A stretch of 64,000 bases of DNA from Artocarpus heterophyllus (Eukaryota; Streptophyta; Magnoliopsida; Rosales; Moraceae). The stretch is from contig CM046343.1 in assembly GCA_025403435.1 (NCBI GenBank), positions 31,840,930 through 31,904,929 on the forward strand, read 5' to 3'. Under the pieces are notes generated by a model that did not search any database, was not told where the DNA came from, and was given only the letters and a program-made list of their open reading frames with translations. The stretch's first letter is position 1. Every line of letters starts with the position of its first letter. Shown in pieces: positions 1 to 12,973 of this stretch. The position numbers and the translations under genes are program-made.

Positions 1-79
1 TTTCTAAAAAAATAGAAGAAAGAAAAGAAATCTGGGTTTTTTCTAAAACAATAGAAGAAAGAAAAGAAATCTGGGTATC
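1..79. repeat. 38-bp tandem duplication
   Basis: Two near-identical copies of a purine-rich segment (TTTCTAAAA..AATAGAAGAAAG..AAATCTGGGT) stand head to tail at the very start of the window. The array may continue to the left, outside the window. Confidence 0.85.
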
Positions 80-3000
80 TTTACCGTAGAAAACTAACCT
101 AAATCCTAAGAACTTAAGGGAGAAGAACTTAGAAAAGGGCTATTCATTGTATTTGAAATACTCAAGTAGTATTCCCATTTTACCCTTACTAAATACACAG
201 CCGGCTATATTCAATGCTATGAAATAGACGGCCCCACATGTGCTGTTCGTGTGGATCCTAGTCTAAAATTTGGATCCTAGTCTATCAGACAGACGGCCCT
301 ACATGTGCTCTGATAAGACGCTGGTTGTTGTAACAACAATTTTTTTTTTTTTTTTTTTTTCTTGCTTGACGTGGTCATTCATATATTAGAGTGCCGAAAA
401 ATTAATGTTCAAACAGTAAAAGAGGAAAAAGGAAAAAAAAATGCTTGAGAGAGAACGTTACCCTCGTGACAAATAGCAAGAAATATTGGTGCGGGCGGAG
501 GGGCCAGTTGCAAGGAAACTTGCAGAACATGTCCAAGATAAGATGTGATTCCGTGGATCTTTATTATTAGTGGAAAAAAGGAAGAAATTGATAGGGAAAG
601 AAGACGTTGGGGTGTGCGCCTTGATGGTCGCTTACTTGCCGTTCACTAGCATTGGCCAATCCCTTTACGACAAGTGTACGAGTATGACATGCTACAACCT
701 TTAATATAAGCATTTGTTCTCTTTCCTTTCCAAGATGTTAGGCCATCCTTTGAGAACGGATTTTCTATTTTTTTTTTAATTTTTCTTTTTAATATTTTGG
801 AATTAGAATTAGGCCTTTTGAATTGTTGCTCAAGCTTAATTCTTGCCTAAATTAGATACTTATGTCCAACTTGGGCAAGAAGTATACTTTTGTATTTGGT
901 ATCCTGGTTAGAATTATTAGCTAATATTATAAACACTATAGCATATGAGAATTTTATATTATTTTTGACTGAAAAATTGGTTAGAATTAATTCTATGACA
1001 ATGCTATAAAATAGTGTTTGTTTTCAGGTCGTGAAAGTTGCAAGCGAAGCACCAGCTAGTGTGTGTGGAGTAAAGGAGTCCGAATCAAACACTTTCTGTT
1101 CACATATGTAAGCTCAAGCTTTCATTTTCCAAAAATTATATGTCACATGGATTATATTCTATGCAAAATTCTTTGGGCAATTTTCAAAGATACTCACCAA
1201 TGAGTATCTGTTTTACAATTGTCAGATCGATTTAATAGTTTGAAAACGTGTTTGTCACCTATAGGGGATTCTATGAGAGGAGTCCCTAATTCCTTTTTAT
1301 GTCAGAAAGTTCTTTTACGTCATCTTGGAAATGGAGCGTAATAAAAACCTCATGCACAGATTGATCATATGTTTACTGGAACAACAGAGCTTCTTCATGT
1401 CATTGTTGTCCTGTCAAATGTTGCTCTAACTGGTGTTTGTTTGTACCGGTAAGCCAATGGCTTAATTCTAGTCTTTAGTACTGATCAAAATGATCAAAAT
1501 GATTGAAAATGCACGTTCTTAATGCTCACGGCACACGGAATCATTAGAGGATGTATATATTTTCTAAATAATCTATATATGTAAGTATGTATTTTATTAT
1601 ATCAATATACACACAGTCCCTGCGAAGCACTGAAAATTTAATCTTATTTGGTAGCAAAAAACATTAAAAGTTTAATCTTATAATTACATTATTGTTAATT
1701 TTTTTAATTACTAGTTCTTATTAATAAAAATTCTTGACTTCAACGTCGCAAGATCAGAGTCCGTTGGTCTTACACAAATAACTACGAAAATCATCACCTA
1801 AAATCCTAACTTTGGGAAAGCGTATGAGAGAGAGAAATAAAGAGAGAGAGGTCACGAGAAACTGATGATAAAGATTTATACAATGACTTGTGACCATTGA
1901 TATTCTCCTACAATTATCTATATCCAACGTAATTTGGATATTGAATAACTCTCAAGATTTCTATTTTATTTTATTTTTGAAAGGAGATTTCTTTTTTATT
2001 TGATTTGATATGAATATAATTTTTTAAAAAAAGAATTCAGAATATAATTTTAATTAAATAAATAATGACAAAGAGGTCAAGCTTTTTGGGGCACCCAAAT
2101 TAAATCAAAGCAATAATTGTTGGAATTTGAATAGTAACAGCTTTTGCCTCTGAGATATCAATCAAGGGAAAAAAAAAAAAAAGAAAAAAAAAAGAAGCTT
2201 TTGCTCCTCATGTTATGATTTTGATTAACGTCGTTTTTCAACAGAACCTGCACCAGCTGTTGACGAGGACAACTCAAAGCAGGGAAAGTTGAAACCTTGT
2301 TGAGGATACGACAATAAGGACCATCATACCCTAAGCAAATGAGGTTCTCTTTTTCCAAATTCTTCCAGTTGGGGGTCTTTTGCTTATCTAATTTCTAGCC
2401 ACAAACTGATTTTCACTTCACATTTTTTAGCTTGATTTGTCTGTAAAGAGAGTAGTAGAAAGTGTGTGTTTCTCACCTCATGCTTTTCATTTTCAAGAAT
2501 GTTTTTTTGACTTCAACGATAAGACCTACTAGTGGGGCCCACCCTTTATGTAATGGGGCCCATCTTTTGTGTAATGTAGAATTACCCTTTGGTTTTGTAT
2601 GGTTATCATTTTTAGGATATCACCCTTTTGCATGCCCACCCTCTTTAATAGATGTTTGAAAGGATTGCCCTTCATAATTTTCTTTTGTTGTGATGTTAGA
2701 TCCTATAATAATGATATTAGGTTAGTCGGTGTGAAAACTGTGAATTTTGTGTCCACTTGTCGAAATCCATCCTCTTCCACTTTTTTGTCCGTCAAATGGA
2801 CATGTGGTTGATGTGGATTAATTATCTGTTTTTAAGCCCATACGAGAGGAGGCCATAGAGTGTTGAAGATTGAATTTTCAAGTTGTAGTTGGAAGAAAAC
2901 TGACATGCTTTGACAAAAAAGAGGGACCAGAACTACAATCAAATACCCCTTAATTCCTTTTTTCATAGTATAATTAAATTTATTATGGTTGTAAGCGCTT

Positions 3001-3142
3001 GCTTGTTTCGTGTAGCTTTTGAATTCAATATGCTCAAATTAGGATTCAAGTATCAACAGGTCTTTAGATACGTATTCGTTTCTCTCAAAATCTAAATCCT
3101 TTGAGTATCAAGAATCCAAGTTTTCAGAGTTTTGATCCCTGG

Positions 3143-3245
3143 TGTCTTTGTTTCGTGGTTCGAATCACGGTTCGAATTATTTTGCTACAGTATTTTCTCT
3201 CAAAAAAATTTAAATATTCATTCAAATACTCGATTCAAACAGCCC
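3143..3245. repeat. Dispersed 100-bp repeat, copy 1
   Basis: The segment contains the quasi-palindrome TTCGAATCACGGTTCGAA followed by a TTTGCTACAGTATTTT block and a CATTCAAATACTCGATTCAAAC block. The same order of blocks recurs at 37276-37392, so this is a short dispersed MITE-like repeat. Confidence 0.7.
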
Positions 3246-3784
3246 TAAACTTTTGATACTTGGATATATTTGCTACAGTAAAAGCTAAAATTCTCTCTCC
3301 TATGTTTGAAGAAAAAAAAATCATAACTTATTCATTTGTTATCTAAATGAAAAGATTCTTTTTTCATTGTGTTTCTTGTGAAGAGAGGAATAAATTAAGA
3401 TTCATATTGCATATTTTTTAAAATCATTAACATTAAGATTTTATTAGATTTATTAATAAATCAAAAACTATTTTCACTACTTCTCCAAATGTAAATTTCA
3501 ATTTTATTCCATACTTAAATTAAAACTTAAAAACACATTCAAATATCAATTCAGATAACAATTCAAATCATTAACTCAAATCTTAATTCAATCACATAAC
3601 TCAAATCAAATCACTAATTTGAATTAAAGAAATTAGATGATGGAAAAGTCTATCTGGTCGACGCTTGAAAAATGTATTACATGATACAAACATATTTGAC
3701 AGTTAATTTCATACAGAGCTGGAAAAATAAGTCGGGAGGGACGGCGGCTGCTGTTAGCTTGTTCATTACCGGCTTGTTTGGCAC

Positions 3785-3862
3785 CCTGTATTATATTGTA
3801 TTGTATTGTATTATATTATATTTTTTATATATAATACAATATAATATAATACAATATAGTGT
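3785..3862. repeat. TA-rich palindromic element, copy 1
   Basis: Left arm of TATTATATTGTATTGTATT type, T-rich centre, then a right arm of ATAATACAATATAATATAATAC type, which can fold into one long hairpin. It is preceded by GGCTTGTTTGGCACCCT. A second element with the same arms and the same GCTTGTTTGG flank is at 57398-57477. Confidence 0.7.
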
Positions 3863-4750
3863 GTATGGACAGGACTATTATGAGCTGGGACAAACATAGA
3901 TTATTGGGGCAAATTATAAGTTCCATTAGATTTTACATGTAAGATTAGAACAAAAAACTTCCACGAGGCGGCTTCCTATGGCCGACTCTGTATACAGGGC
4001 TTGACAATGCGTTCTCACGCAATTATTTATATGTATTGTCTGTTGTTTGAAGTGAAGTTTGATCCACATTTGTCGGACAGGGACACTGGGGTACGTATCT
4101 TCAAAGGCTTCAGTCTTGTGGCTTTCTTCACCTTGAACTACTCAAAGCTTGTCTCGGAATTCATCTACAAATGGTAGTGCTTGAAAGTTACTACATTGTT
4201 TGGTCATCTTTTTACTTTCATGATAATATAGCCTTCCTTTCATCAAAGCATCATTATTACCTGTTTTTTTGGACTTTTCAGTTCAATCAATACTGGAGGT
4301 CGTGTCGTTTCATTGTAACAGAAGTGTTGAACTAGCGAATCAAATATATATACGTATATTCTTTTAGTCAGATCATGGCTCACAGTGCTCTTAAATAGGC
4401 CTAAAAAATCTGGTGATTTAACTCAAAAATCTAAATTCTTCTCTTTCTTTTCATTAGCAGTAGGTGTGGGAATCCAAAATATAAATGAGCCATTATGCAC
4501 TAAACCAACAATCTTAGCTTTGAAACCTGTTACATGTGCTTGTCTTTGGAGGTTCTAATCAAATCTAGCAGTCTTTTATTATAATAATAATAATAACAAC
4601 AATTTGGAATTAGATTCCCATCTTCCACTTATTTGATTTCCCTTGTCTTCCCTCCTGCTTTGATTAAAGGAGCTAGCTAGAAGCTTTGATAGATTAAGTT
4701 TTCTTTCCCTTTTTTTTTTTTTTTTCCAAGTTGTTTTCTAGTTTCAAAAA

Positions 4751-7283
4751 ATGGACTTAGCTTCTGCTGACAAGGTAGTTCTAGGTTCAATTGCCTTTGC
4801 AGTTTTCTGGGTTTCGGCAGTTTTCCCTTCGGTTCCTTTGCTACCCATAGGCAGGACTGCAGGGTCCCTTCTAGGGGCCATTCTTATGATCATCTTTAAG
4901 GTCATAACCCCAGATGAAGCATATGATTCTGTTGATCTATCAGTCCTTGGTCTCCTCTTCGGAACCATGGTTGTCAGTGTCTACCTCAAAAGAGCCGACA
5001 TGTTCAAGTACTTGGGGAGATTGCTCTCGTGGAAGTGCCGGGGAGCCAAGGACTTGCTTTGCCGAATCTGCTTGGTGTCTGCTCTCTCGAGCGCATTGTT
5101 CACCAATGACACCAGTTGCATTGTCCTGACCGAATTTGTCCTGGAACTTGCGATGCAAAATGATGTTGAGCCCCATCCCTTCTTGCTCGCCTTAGCCTCT
5201 AGCGCAAACATTGGCTCTTCGGCGACTCCTATCGGCAATCCTCAAAACCTAATCATTGCCATACAAAGCAAAATCTCCTTTGGCCAATTTCTACTAGGAC
5301 TCCTCCCTGCCATGCTAATTGGTGTCATTGTGAACATGTCAATCCTCCTATGCATGTATTGGAGGCTGTTGTCGGGTGAAAAGGACAAAGAAATCCCGTT
5401 GGAGGAGGGAAATTCTGCGAAAAAATCCTCAACTCCTCCTCATTCCACGGATTTAACAACTCCAAATGACATGCCCTCAAATCTCACTGATGAGAGTCCT
5501 GCATCAGAAGCTGAGAATGAAGTAACTTACTCCCCTAGTTTAAACGACACCAAAGGCGATATAGAAAGTGGCAATATTGGCATGAATTCACCAGACCATG
5601 ATATGCATACTGGTGATACAACTTCTCAAACATTGGAGGGAAGGAGTGGACTCAATGAGAGTACAGAAATGGCGAAAATCAAACCATGGAAGAGATTGGC
5701 ATCGAAGACATGCATTTACCTTGTTCTAATTGGCATGCTGGTTGGTTTACTAATGGGGTTGAACATGTCATGGACTGTGCTCACGGCCTCGCTTGCACTC
5801 GTCGTCCTTGATTTCAAAGACGCCGGGCCTTGTCTTGATAAGGTGAAAATCTCACTGCCTCCTATCTCCAAAAACTTGTCCTTTTTTTTAGCACTTTGCA
5901 AAACTCTTCTTTGACAATACAATAATTTTCATGTCTTCTTGAATCAGGTCTCTTATTCTATCTTGCTACTGTTCAGCGGAATGTTTATCACGGTCGAAGG
6001 ATTCAACAGAACGGGGATACCTAGTACTCTCTGGAACCTCACGAAGCCTCATGCAAAGATTAACCATACTTCTGGCATAGCAGTGCTTGCCCTTGTCATA
6101 CTTGTCCTCTCAAATATCGCTTCAAATGTTCCCACTGGCAAGTTGCTTCTAGTTATTTGTTTTCTCTTTAACATGTTGGACCTTTTTTTAAGACATGCTC
6201 AACTTTCAGTGGACTAAATAAATAAGTGGTGGGAACAACTACCATCAAAATTGTAGAAATCATTTAAGCCTATGTCCAAGGCTAAAAGAAGTAGAATCTT
6301 AAGATTTCTATTCGTTCACAGCTCAAAAGCGGTTGCAATTTATAATATCACAAATATGTCATATGAGTTTCTTTTTTAATGTCTAATAAGTTTTCACAAT
6401 ATTTTTTAGTCTGATCTATTTGATATGTCCCATGAGGAAGTTACCTGCTACTATCAGCTACTTTCTATAGTCTTAAATTCAAACTTCTTTAATTTCAAAA
6501 AAAAAAAAAAAATTGCAACTTCTTCAGTATTTCAGTAATTACTACTTCAAATCATTTTTTTCTAACATAATTTTCTCTAATCTCATGCTAATTAAGAAAT
6601 TTGATTATAATTCCTATCTCCTTTGTATTTCAGTCAACCTGAAAGCAGAATAACACCAAGTTAAAGGGACATGAGCATCAGAAATAAAGGAATAATTTCT
6701 ACTGAACTCTGGAAAAATTAACAAGTCTAAATGTCTTATCATCTTTTTTCTTAGCATTTTACTATTGTTATTTCTGACTAATCCAGCAGAATTTTGAGAA
6801 ATGGAGTTACTTTGAAAGACTTTCTACACAATTTATTTTGAAAAAAAATCCAAATGACAGCAGATTTATTTGACACAGTACAATCCAATCTATTTGCATA
6901 CTGTTAGAGTATAAAACTATAGTCGGTCCACCTCTTAACCACTTAAGCTTTTGGTTAAATTCGTAAACTCTTAACACATACTAATTAATGTCTTTATTTC
7001 ATTATTTGTCTTCTCAGTTCTTCTGATGGGAGGAAGAATTGCAGCCCAGGCAGCAGCCATATCACCCCATCAAGTTAAAAAGGCATGGCTTATCTTGGCA
7101 TGGGTGAGCACAGTTGCCGGGAACCTGTCACTGCCGGGCTCAGCCGCGAATATGATCGTCTGCGAGAAGGCTCGGCAGGCTCAGTCCGGCAAATACACTC
7201 TCTCATTTTGGACTCATCTCAAGTTTGGCCTTCCTTCAACACTCATTGTCACAGCCATTGGCCTAACTGTTATAAAGGGTTGA
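4751..7283 (+). CDS. Silicon efflux transporter Lsi2-like, upstream copy (3 exons)
   Basis: Exons 4751-5842, 5948-6137 and 7018-7283 give 515 residues, with phases fitting at both junctions. Lsi2 proteins belong to the ArsB/NhaD anion-transporter superfamily and are known as plasma-membrane silicic-acid (and arsenite) exporters. The sequence shows paired membrane halves: the first carries SALFTNDTS (about 114-122) and [17 protein letters not shown] (150-166), the second SNIASNVPT (419-427) and [15 protein letters not shown] (458-472). A hydrophilic, Ser/Thr/Glu-rich cytosolic-type loop lies at about 207-315. The start was chosen because [16 protein letters not shown] aligns with the N-terminus of the downstream twin. 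Oddities: intron 2 appears to begin with GC, and Pro467 replaces the Leu found in the twin. Substrate is inferred from the family; other metalloids are possible. Confidence 0.93.
6138..7017 (+). other. Probable GC-AG intron (intron 2 of upstream Lsi2-like gene)
   Basis: Frame and comparison with the twin gene require the exon to end at ...CCC ACT G. The next bases are GCAAGT, a strong donor apart from C at position +2. The twin has GTGAGT at the same codon position. The acceptor is TTCTCAG at 7011-7017. Confidence 0.75.
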
Positions 7284-7840
7284 TTAATGAACCTTAAGTG
7301 TGAAACTAAGTAGAGGCCAAAAATTATGATTTTAGGCCTAAATGGAAACTGTTTATCATATCTCTGATATTCCATTTCCATCCTGTATTTCTATGGTTTG
7401 TTTGTCCTTGTTAGTTGTAAAATAGGCAGCTTAAGTGATTTTCTGTTATCGTTGGACCAATGTATTTGATCTCTCTCTAGTTGATCTTTGTAATTTGCAA
7501 GTGTTTAATGTTATGAGATAAAAGCATATCATTTTCAGTCCTACCAATTACTGGGCTTTTGTTTTTTTGGCTGACTTGCATGAACCTACTGCAACTTGAA
7601 CTTGTTTATTTATTTATTTTTCAGCTAGTTGGGATTGATTATTGTGGCATAGAAACGTTGAAAGTGGGTTCCATTATGTAAATTTTGTTTTTCAATTCTG
7701 TTCTTTGTAAAGATTAGACGACTGTGTGGCTATTATTCATAACAGATGAGAAAAGAAAAATTAAACAACCTGGAGAGGTCGAATAATAAAAGACTACAGG
7801 CATCAATTGGGTGGTTGTTATCTCCGTGGGGGAAGATGAC
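7284..7840. other. 3' flank of the upstream Lsi2-like gene
   Basis: T-rich 3' UTR-like sequence and spacer between the stop codon and the tandem array. No gene is visible. Confidence 0.5.
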
Positions 7841-9240
7841 ATATAGTAGTTATAGTAATGTTGGATCCAATCACAGTCAAGTGGCGGCTCTATTTCCTAA
7901 CTAACTTCATACATATATATATATATATACGCGCGCGCACATATACATACACATAAATATTTATTTCTAAGTATATGTAGAAATGAAAAACATCAATGAT
8001 ATTTATTAAACGTAACGTTACTGTACGAAAGACATAACAGAGTTTTAATAACCGGTTATATTATATTCTTTTTCTACATGTCATATTAGTAGTTATAGTA
8101 ATGTTGGATCCAATCAGAATCAAGTGGAGGCTCTAGTTCCTAACTAACTTCGTGTATATATATATATATACACCACACACATACACATACACATAAATAT
8201 ATATTTCTAAGGTACATGTAGAAATAACAAACATCAATGATATTCATTAAACATAACATCAATATACGAAAGACATAACAGAGTTTCAATAACCGGTTAT
8301 ATTATATTGTTTTTTTCTACATGTCATATTAGTAGTTATAGTAATGTTGGATCCAATCAGAGTCATGGCAGCTCTATTTCTACACAAGGTTTATACAAAC
8401 ACACATAATATATTTTCTAAGGTACATGTAGAAATGAAAAAGATCAATGATTTCATTAAATTAAACATAAATAACAGAGTTTCAATAACCGGTTATATTA
8501 TATTGTTTTTTTCTACATGTCATATTAGTAGTTATAGTAATGTTGGATCCAATCAGAGTCAAGTGGCAGCTCTATTTCCTAACACACATATATACACACA
8601 CACATAAATATATATTTCTAAGGTACATGTAGAAATGAAAAATATCAATGATATTCATTAAATATAACATTAATGTCGAAAGATGTAACAGAATTTCAAT
8701 AACCGGTTATATTATATTGTTTTTTCTTTTTTACATGTCATATTAGTAGTTATAGTTATGTTGGATCCAATCAGAGTCAAGTGGCGGCTCTATTTCCTAG
8801 CTAACTTCATTTATATACACACACATACATATACATAAATATATATTTCTAAAGTACATGTAAAAATGAAAAACATTAATAATATTCATTAAACATAACA
8901 TTAATATTAATGTATGAAAGACGTAACAGAGTTTCAATAACCGGTTATATTATATTCTTTATTTCTACATGTTATATTAATAGTTATAGTAATGTTGGAT
9001 CCAATCAGAATCAAGTGGAGGCTCTATTTTCTAACTAACTTCATACATATATATATATATACACACATATACATTTACACACATATAAATACACATACAT
9101 ATATATTTCTAAGGTACATGTAAAAATAAAAAACATCAATGACATTTATTAAACAGTAACATTAATGTATGAACGAAGTGACAAAAGTTTCAATAACTGT
9201 TTATATTATATTGTTTATTTCTACATGTTATATTGATAGA
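7841..9240. repeat. Six-unit tandem array with GGATCC motif
   Basis: The motif ATGTTGGATCCAATCA recurs at 7859, 8101, 8344, 8540, 8759 and 8992, so the units are about 196-243 bp. Each unit then has TCAAGTGG.GGCTCTATTTCCTAA, a variable TA/CA microsatellite, TTTCTAAGGTACATGTA, and AATAACCGGTTATATTATA near its end. Length variation comes mostly from the microsatellite part. The array lies between the two Lsi2-like genes. Confidence 0.93.
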
Positions 9241-9618
9241 CCGTCGACACGGATGGACTGCAGTAATGCCCTTTACATGTATGCACTTATCTTTAGGAGT
9301 ACAATGCCTCCATAATTTAGTCTGTATATACACCCTAAATATCAACCATTGGATCATGAAGAACAGGATCTGAACTGCAAAAAAAAAAAAAAAATTGCTG
9401 TTAACTACCCTAAGAAAACAATCCAAAAAAGTTTGACGATATTTCGTTGTTTAATAAGTGAGATTTGCCTTGGCATGTATTTACAAATCTCCATTTAAAA
9501 ATGTTTCTGCAAATCAGAAAAACTTTTCATTCTCTTTGTCTTTGTGAAACATTAAGGACAAAAACATACAGCTTTTCCATAGTCAGTGCACGGAGTAGTT
9601 CAGCAGAGTAAATCACTG

Positions 9619-9812
9619 AAAATGACAGATGAATTGAAAAAAAAAAGGGGAAATAACATCCAATCCAAATTTATTTGGATAATTAGGTGAGGGGTTACAT
9701 TTTGACCAAACTTTTAAAATGACAGATGAATTGAAAAAAAATGGGAAGATAACATCCAATCCAATTTATTTGGATCCTTAAGTGAGGGGTTACATGTTGA
9801 CCAAGCTTTTAA
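9619..9812. repeat. 97-bp tandem duplication
   Basis: Two copies begin with AAAATGACAGATGAATTG at 9619 and 9716. They share AACATCCAATCCA and GTGAGGGGTTACAT blocks with a few point differences and a small length change in the A-run. Confidence 0.85.
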
Positions 9813-10339
9813 TGTATTAAACAAACTTAAGCAATGCCATCAAGTGTAATGTTGACCTTCATATCCTAAAACCTATTGTAAAATATCTTACTCTACAACT
9901 GTTCAATAAAATAAAAAAAATCTTGCTCTACAATTGTTGAATATCACTAAGTAAAACATAAAAAATAAAATGTTTAATGTTTTTTCAAAGCTTAACGAAT
10001 CATGCAAGCTAACTCAATAATTAAATTAAGAAAAAAAAATCCTACTTTTCTTGTCGCCAGAGAGAGAAGGTGGAATATGACATCGGCAATTTTAACTTTT
10101 ACACTGGTATTTTTTTTATTATTATTTTTGCTTGCAAATGGACAAAAAGCCTTAGTTTTTTTTTTTAATAATTTTCCTCGAGAAATCTTCTTTTGGCATT
10201 AAAAAAAAAAAAAGTAGTGTCTGTCTTTCAAGGAGGCAAACGCGCATATGCTAAGCAGCAGTGTCCTCCACCTCAAAATCCATAAAGATACAACATTCCC
10301 ACTATTCTTAAGTCCCATTTTCCCCCTAGTAATTGCAGT

Positions 10340-10341
<2 letters not shown>

Positions 10342-10389
<48 letters not shown>
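10342..10389. repeat. (CT)n(TA)n microsatellite
   Basis: About 15 CT dinucleotides are followed directly by about 9 TA dinucleotides. Confidence 0.9.
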
Positions 10390-12806
10390 GCATACATATT
10401 TATAAATATACATGTAATCCTCTCTGTATAAGCGTATAGAAATGAGAAATGTATCATGATATTTGTTCTAATATTAGTATATACTCTATTTTTTTTGAAT
10501 AATTTTTTTGGCTATGCTCTTACATATAATCCTACCTATATAATAATATAGAAATAAAAAATGTAACTTGATATTTCTTCAAATATACCATAGACATAAA
10601 AAGATTTAGTCAAAATTTAAATGGAAAGATTTAGCCAAAATTTAAATAACTAATTTTTTACACTACACATATGGAACATAAAACATTACATAAATGAAGG
10701 TTATGTTATATTTTTTATTTCTATATATTACATGGCAGTATGGTCCTACGAATACGATGACAAACAACCCTATATATATATATGTAATTGTGTCTATACA
10801 CATATCCACCTATATGCATGAATCTGTCAACCACAAAGCAACAACTCCATCATCACCATAACAATCATTATGTGCGGAAAGTTTCTTGACATAACCCTCA
10901 TTAAGAGTCGGTTCCAAGTGGCTTAACTGCTTATTAGTTTATGATTGAAAATATTGTATTAAAGTTCAAAGAGGTTTTATGTTGGAAAGAGAATATTCTG
11001 TGAATATGCAACACCGGTTTGTAGGATGTAAATATGGGAAAAGGGAAATTTAGTCACTATTCAAAAATAAGAAAGTTAGCCAGTGTATAGTTTATCAGTT
11101 TTCTTATTTTGTCTCTTTGTAAGTCTATGTAAGAAATATCTTGTAACCTGTTTAATATACGGCAATATACAGAAAACCATATCTTTTCTCTTCATCTCTG
11201 CTTTTATTTTATAAGACGCAGCCCTAACGTAAAAAGGGTACACATAGGTTGGTCTAGCGCTTGCCAACATTTATAATAATTTCCCAAATAACTCATGTAT
11301 AGAGTTATATATTCACGTAGGATTCACTTATATTTACTCCCGTGCATTGTTTTATGAGATCATAGGCTTTTTTTATTCATTTTTTTCTAATACAAGCCAC
11401 ATAAAACAATCCTATTTAATCTATTACAGTGAGACTCAATCTAAAAAATACACTATATATAAAACTAGGATCTATATTTTTGTAAGTAGTGAGGTTATAA
11501 CATATTTTTCAAGCCACATATTAAAAGGGTCAATGAGCAATCCTTCTTTTCTGCACAGTTTTTTTTTTTTAAAAAAAATTTCTTTTCTTCTTTTTGTCTA
11601 GGGGAAATGTGAAGATGGAATAGAATTTAGTTTTCTTTCTCTTTTATCTGTGTTTGAGAGTTTAATTTTAAATTTTAAACTTTTAATTATAATAGAGGTG
11701 ATCTTAAATCTAAAAATTTTGTTGCAATAATGGTCTAATAGCACCGTGACTTTTGTTCAAAATACACAGCAATTTAAACCTTAATTATTTTTTTTCATTT
11801 TTATATTTTTAGTCTAAATTATAGTCTATTAATTAACTTCCCTATCGATTAGACTGCAGTGCCAAGGATTAAAAAATTAGAGTAACATCATATATGACTT
11901 TAAGCTTATATATATATATAGTTCATAGAAATTGTTTTTATATAGCATAATATTTTCCTCCTGTATAAGAATACGTACACCTTCACCCACTCCAGTTCAT
12001 CTTCTTTTGGCCTGTTACAACGTATCAACTTCATCAAGTTGTTTTTTAGCTTTTTTTTTTTTTTAATTTTTTATCCCTCTTGCTATATATATATATATGT
12101 ATACGTAATCATGCACGTTTTCCTTCTGAGTCTCCAACCAAGTTATATATGTGACTCTCCGTTTGCAAAGCTCCTTAGAGTAGAGAAACTGCTAATCTAC
12201 AACCTATAGCATTCAGCTTCCATATATTCATCCAGGTGCCACTTCTTTTTTCTGTGGAGCCAAACAGAAGTCACCACAAAGGAATATAAAAGCTGAGCTT
12301 TTCTTCACTAGGTTCGGAACTAGCTTATCCATTACATGCTCATTTGTTTTAGGCCAATTATTTTTTATGTCACACCATTTTCTGTATTTATTGCTTCAAA
12401 CGAAAAGGCACTTGTGTTACATATATATATATATATATATTTCTTATAAGCTCAAGTGCAGCAACAAGAGATTTCTTCCATCTCATTTTTGATCTGTTAG
12501 ATTATTCTCATACAGATAGCTATGGCCAATCTTGTATGAGAGGTTGGTTTTTTGGTCGTTTGGAACTGTCCTGTCGTCTCTTCTTTTTGGCTGGAAAAGA
12601 AGTAGTACCGTACTTGTGTTCAGTGTTAGTACTGCTTTGATAGTTCGACATGCTTATATATACATATATATACACACACACACTACGACGTAGGAATCTA
12701 CCTTTACTCATCAATCATCATGCATATTAGTACTTTCTCTTTTCTACCTAGTTTGTCCAACTTAAAAGACTATATTTGATCATATGCATGCATTTGTGCA
12801 TGTATC

Positions 12807-12814
12807 TATAAATA
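12807..12814 (+). promoter_or_regulatory. Candidate TATA box of the downstream Lsi2-like gene
   Basis: CTATAAATAG about 165 bp before the start codon is a good plant TATA match. It would place transcription start near 12840 and leave a leader of about 135 nt. No experimental support is visible from sequence. Confidence 0.5.
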
Positions 12815-12973
12815 GAAATTCCTCTTTTCATTAAAGTTTCAACTATTGATATATTGTTTTTTAAAAAAAAAACATTTTGAGCAGGTACTCAGTTTCTGAA
12901 CAAGACTTTTGAGATCATTTGCAACTTAAAATAGCAGCAGCAGCAGAACAAAAGAAAGAAAAAAATAATAAAA

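Larger units (their letters stand above)
1..4750. other. Intergenic, no recognisable gene
   Basis: AT-rich spacer upstream of the first transporter gene. A 38-bp segment is repeated in tandem at 1-79, and a GGATCCTAGTCTA-containing piece is repeated around 252-285. One copy of a dispersed hairpin repeat lies near 931-960, a dispersed 100-bp repeat at 3143-3245, and a TA-rich palindrome at 3785-3862. A 48-residue open frame at 4031-4177 looks protein-like but is unassigned. Nothing else here supports a gene. Confidence 0.7.
9241..12806. other. Spacer between the two Lsi2-like genes
   Basis: Apart from the duplications and microsatellites listed separately, this is AT-rich DNA with homopolymers (for example poly-A at 9379-9394). 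Open frames are short and unrecognised. I see no gene. Confidence 0.6.

Noticed and set aside
1027..1113. Exon-like stretch after TTTTCAG reading VVKVASEAPASVCGVKESES and ending at ATG TAA.
   Set aside because: No family recognised, no partner exon found in frame nearby. It could be a relic, but the evidence is too weak for a feature.
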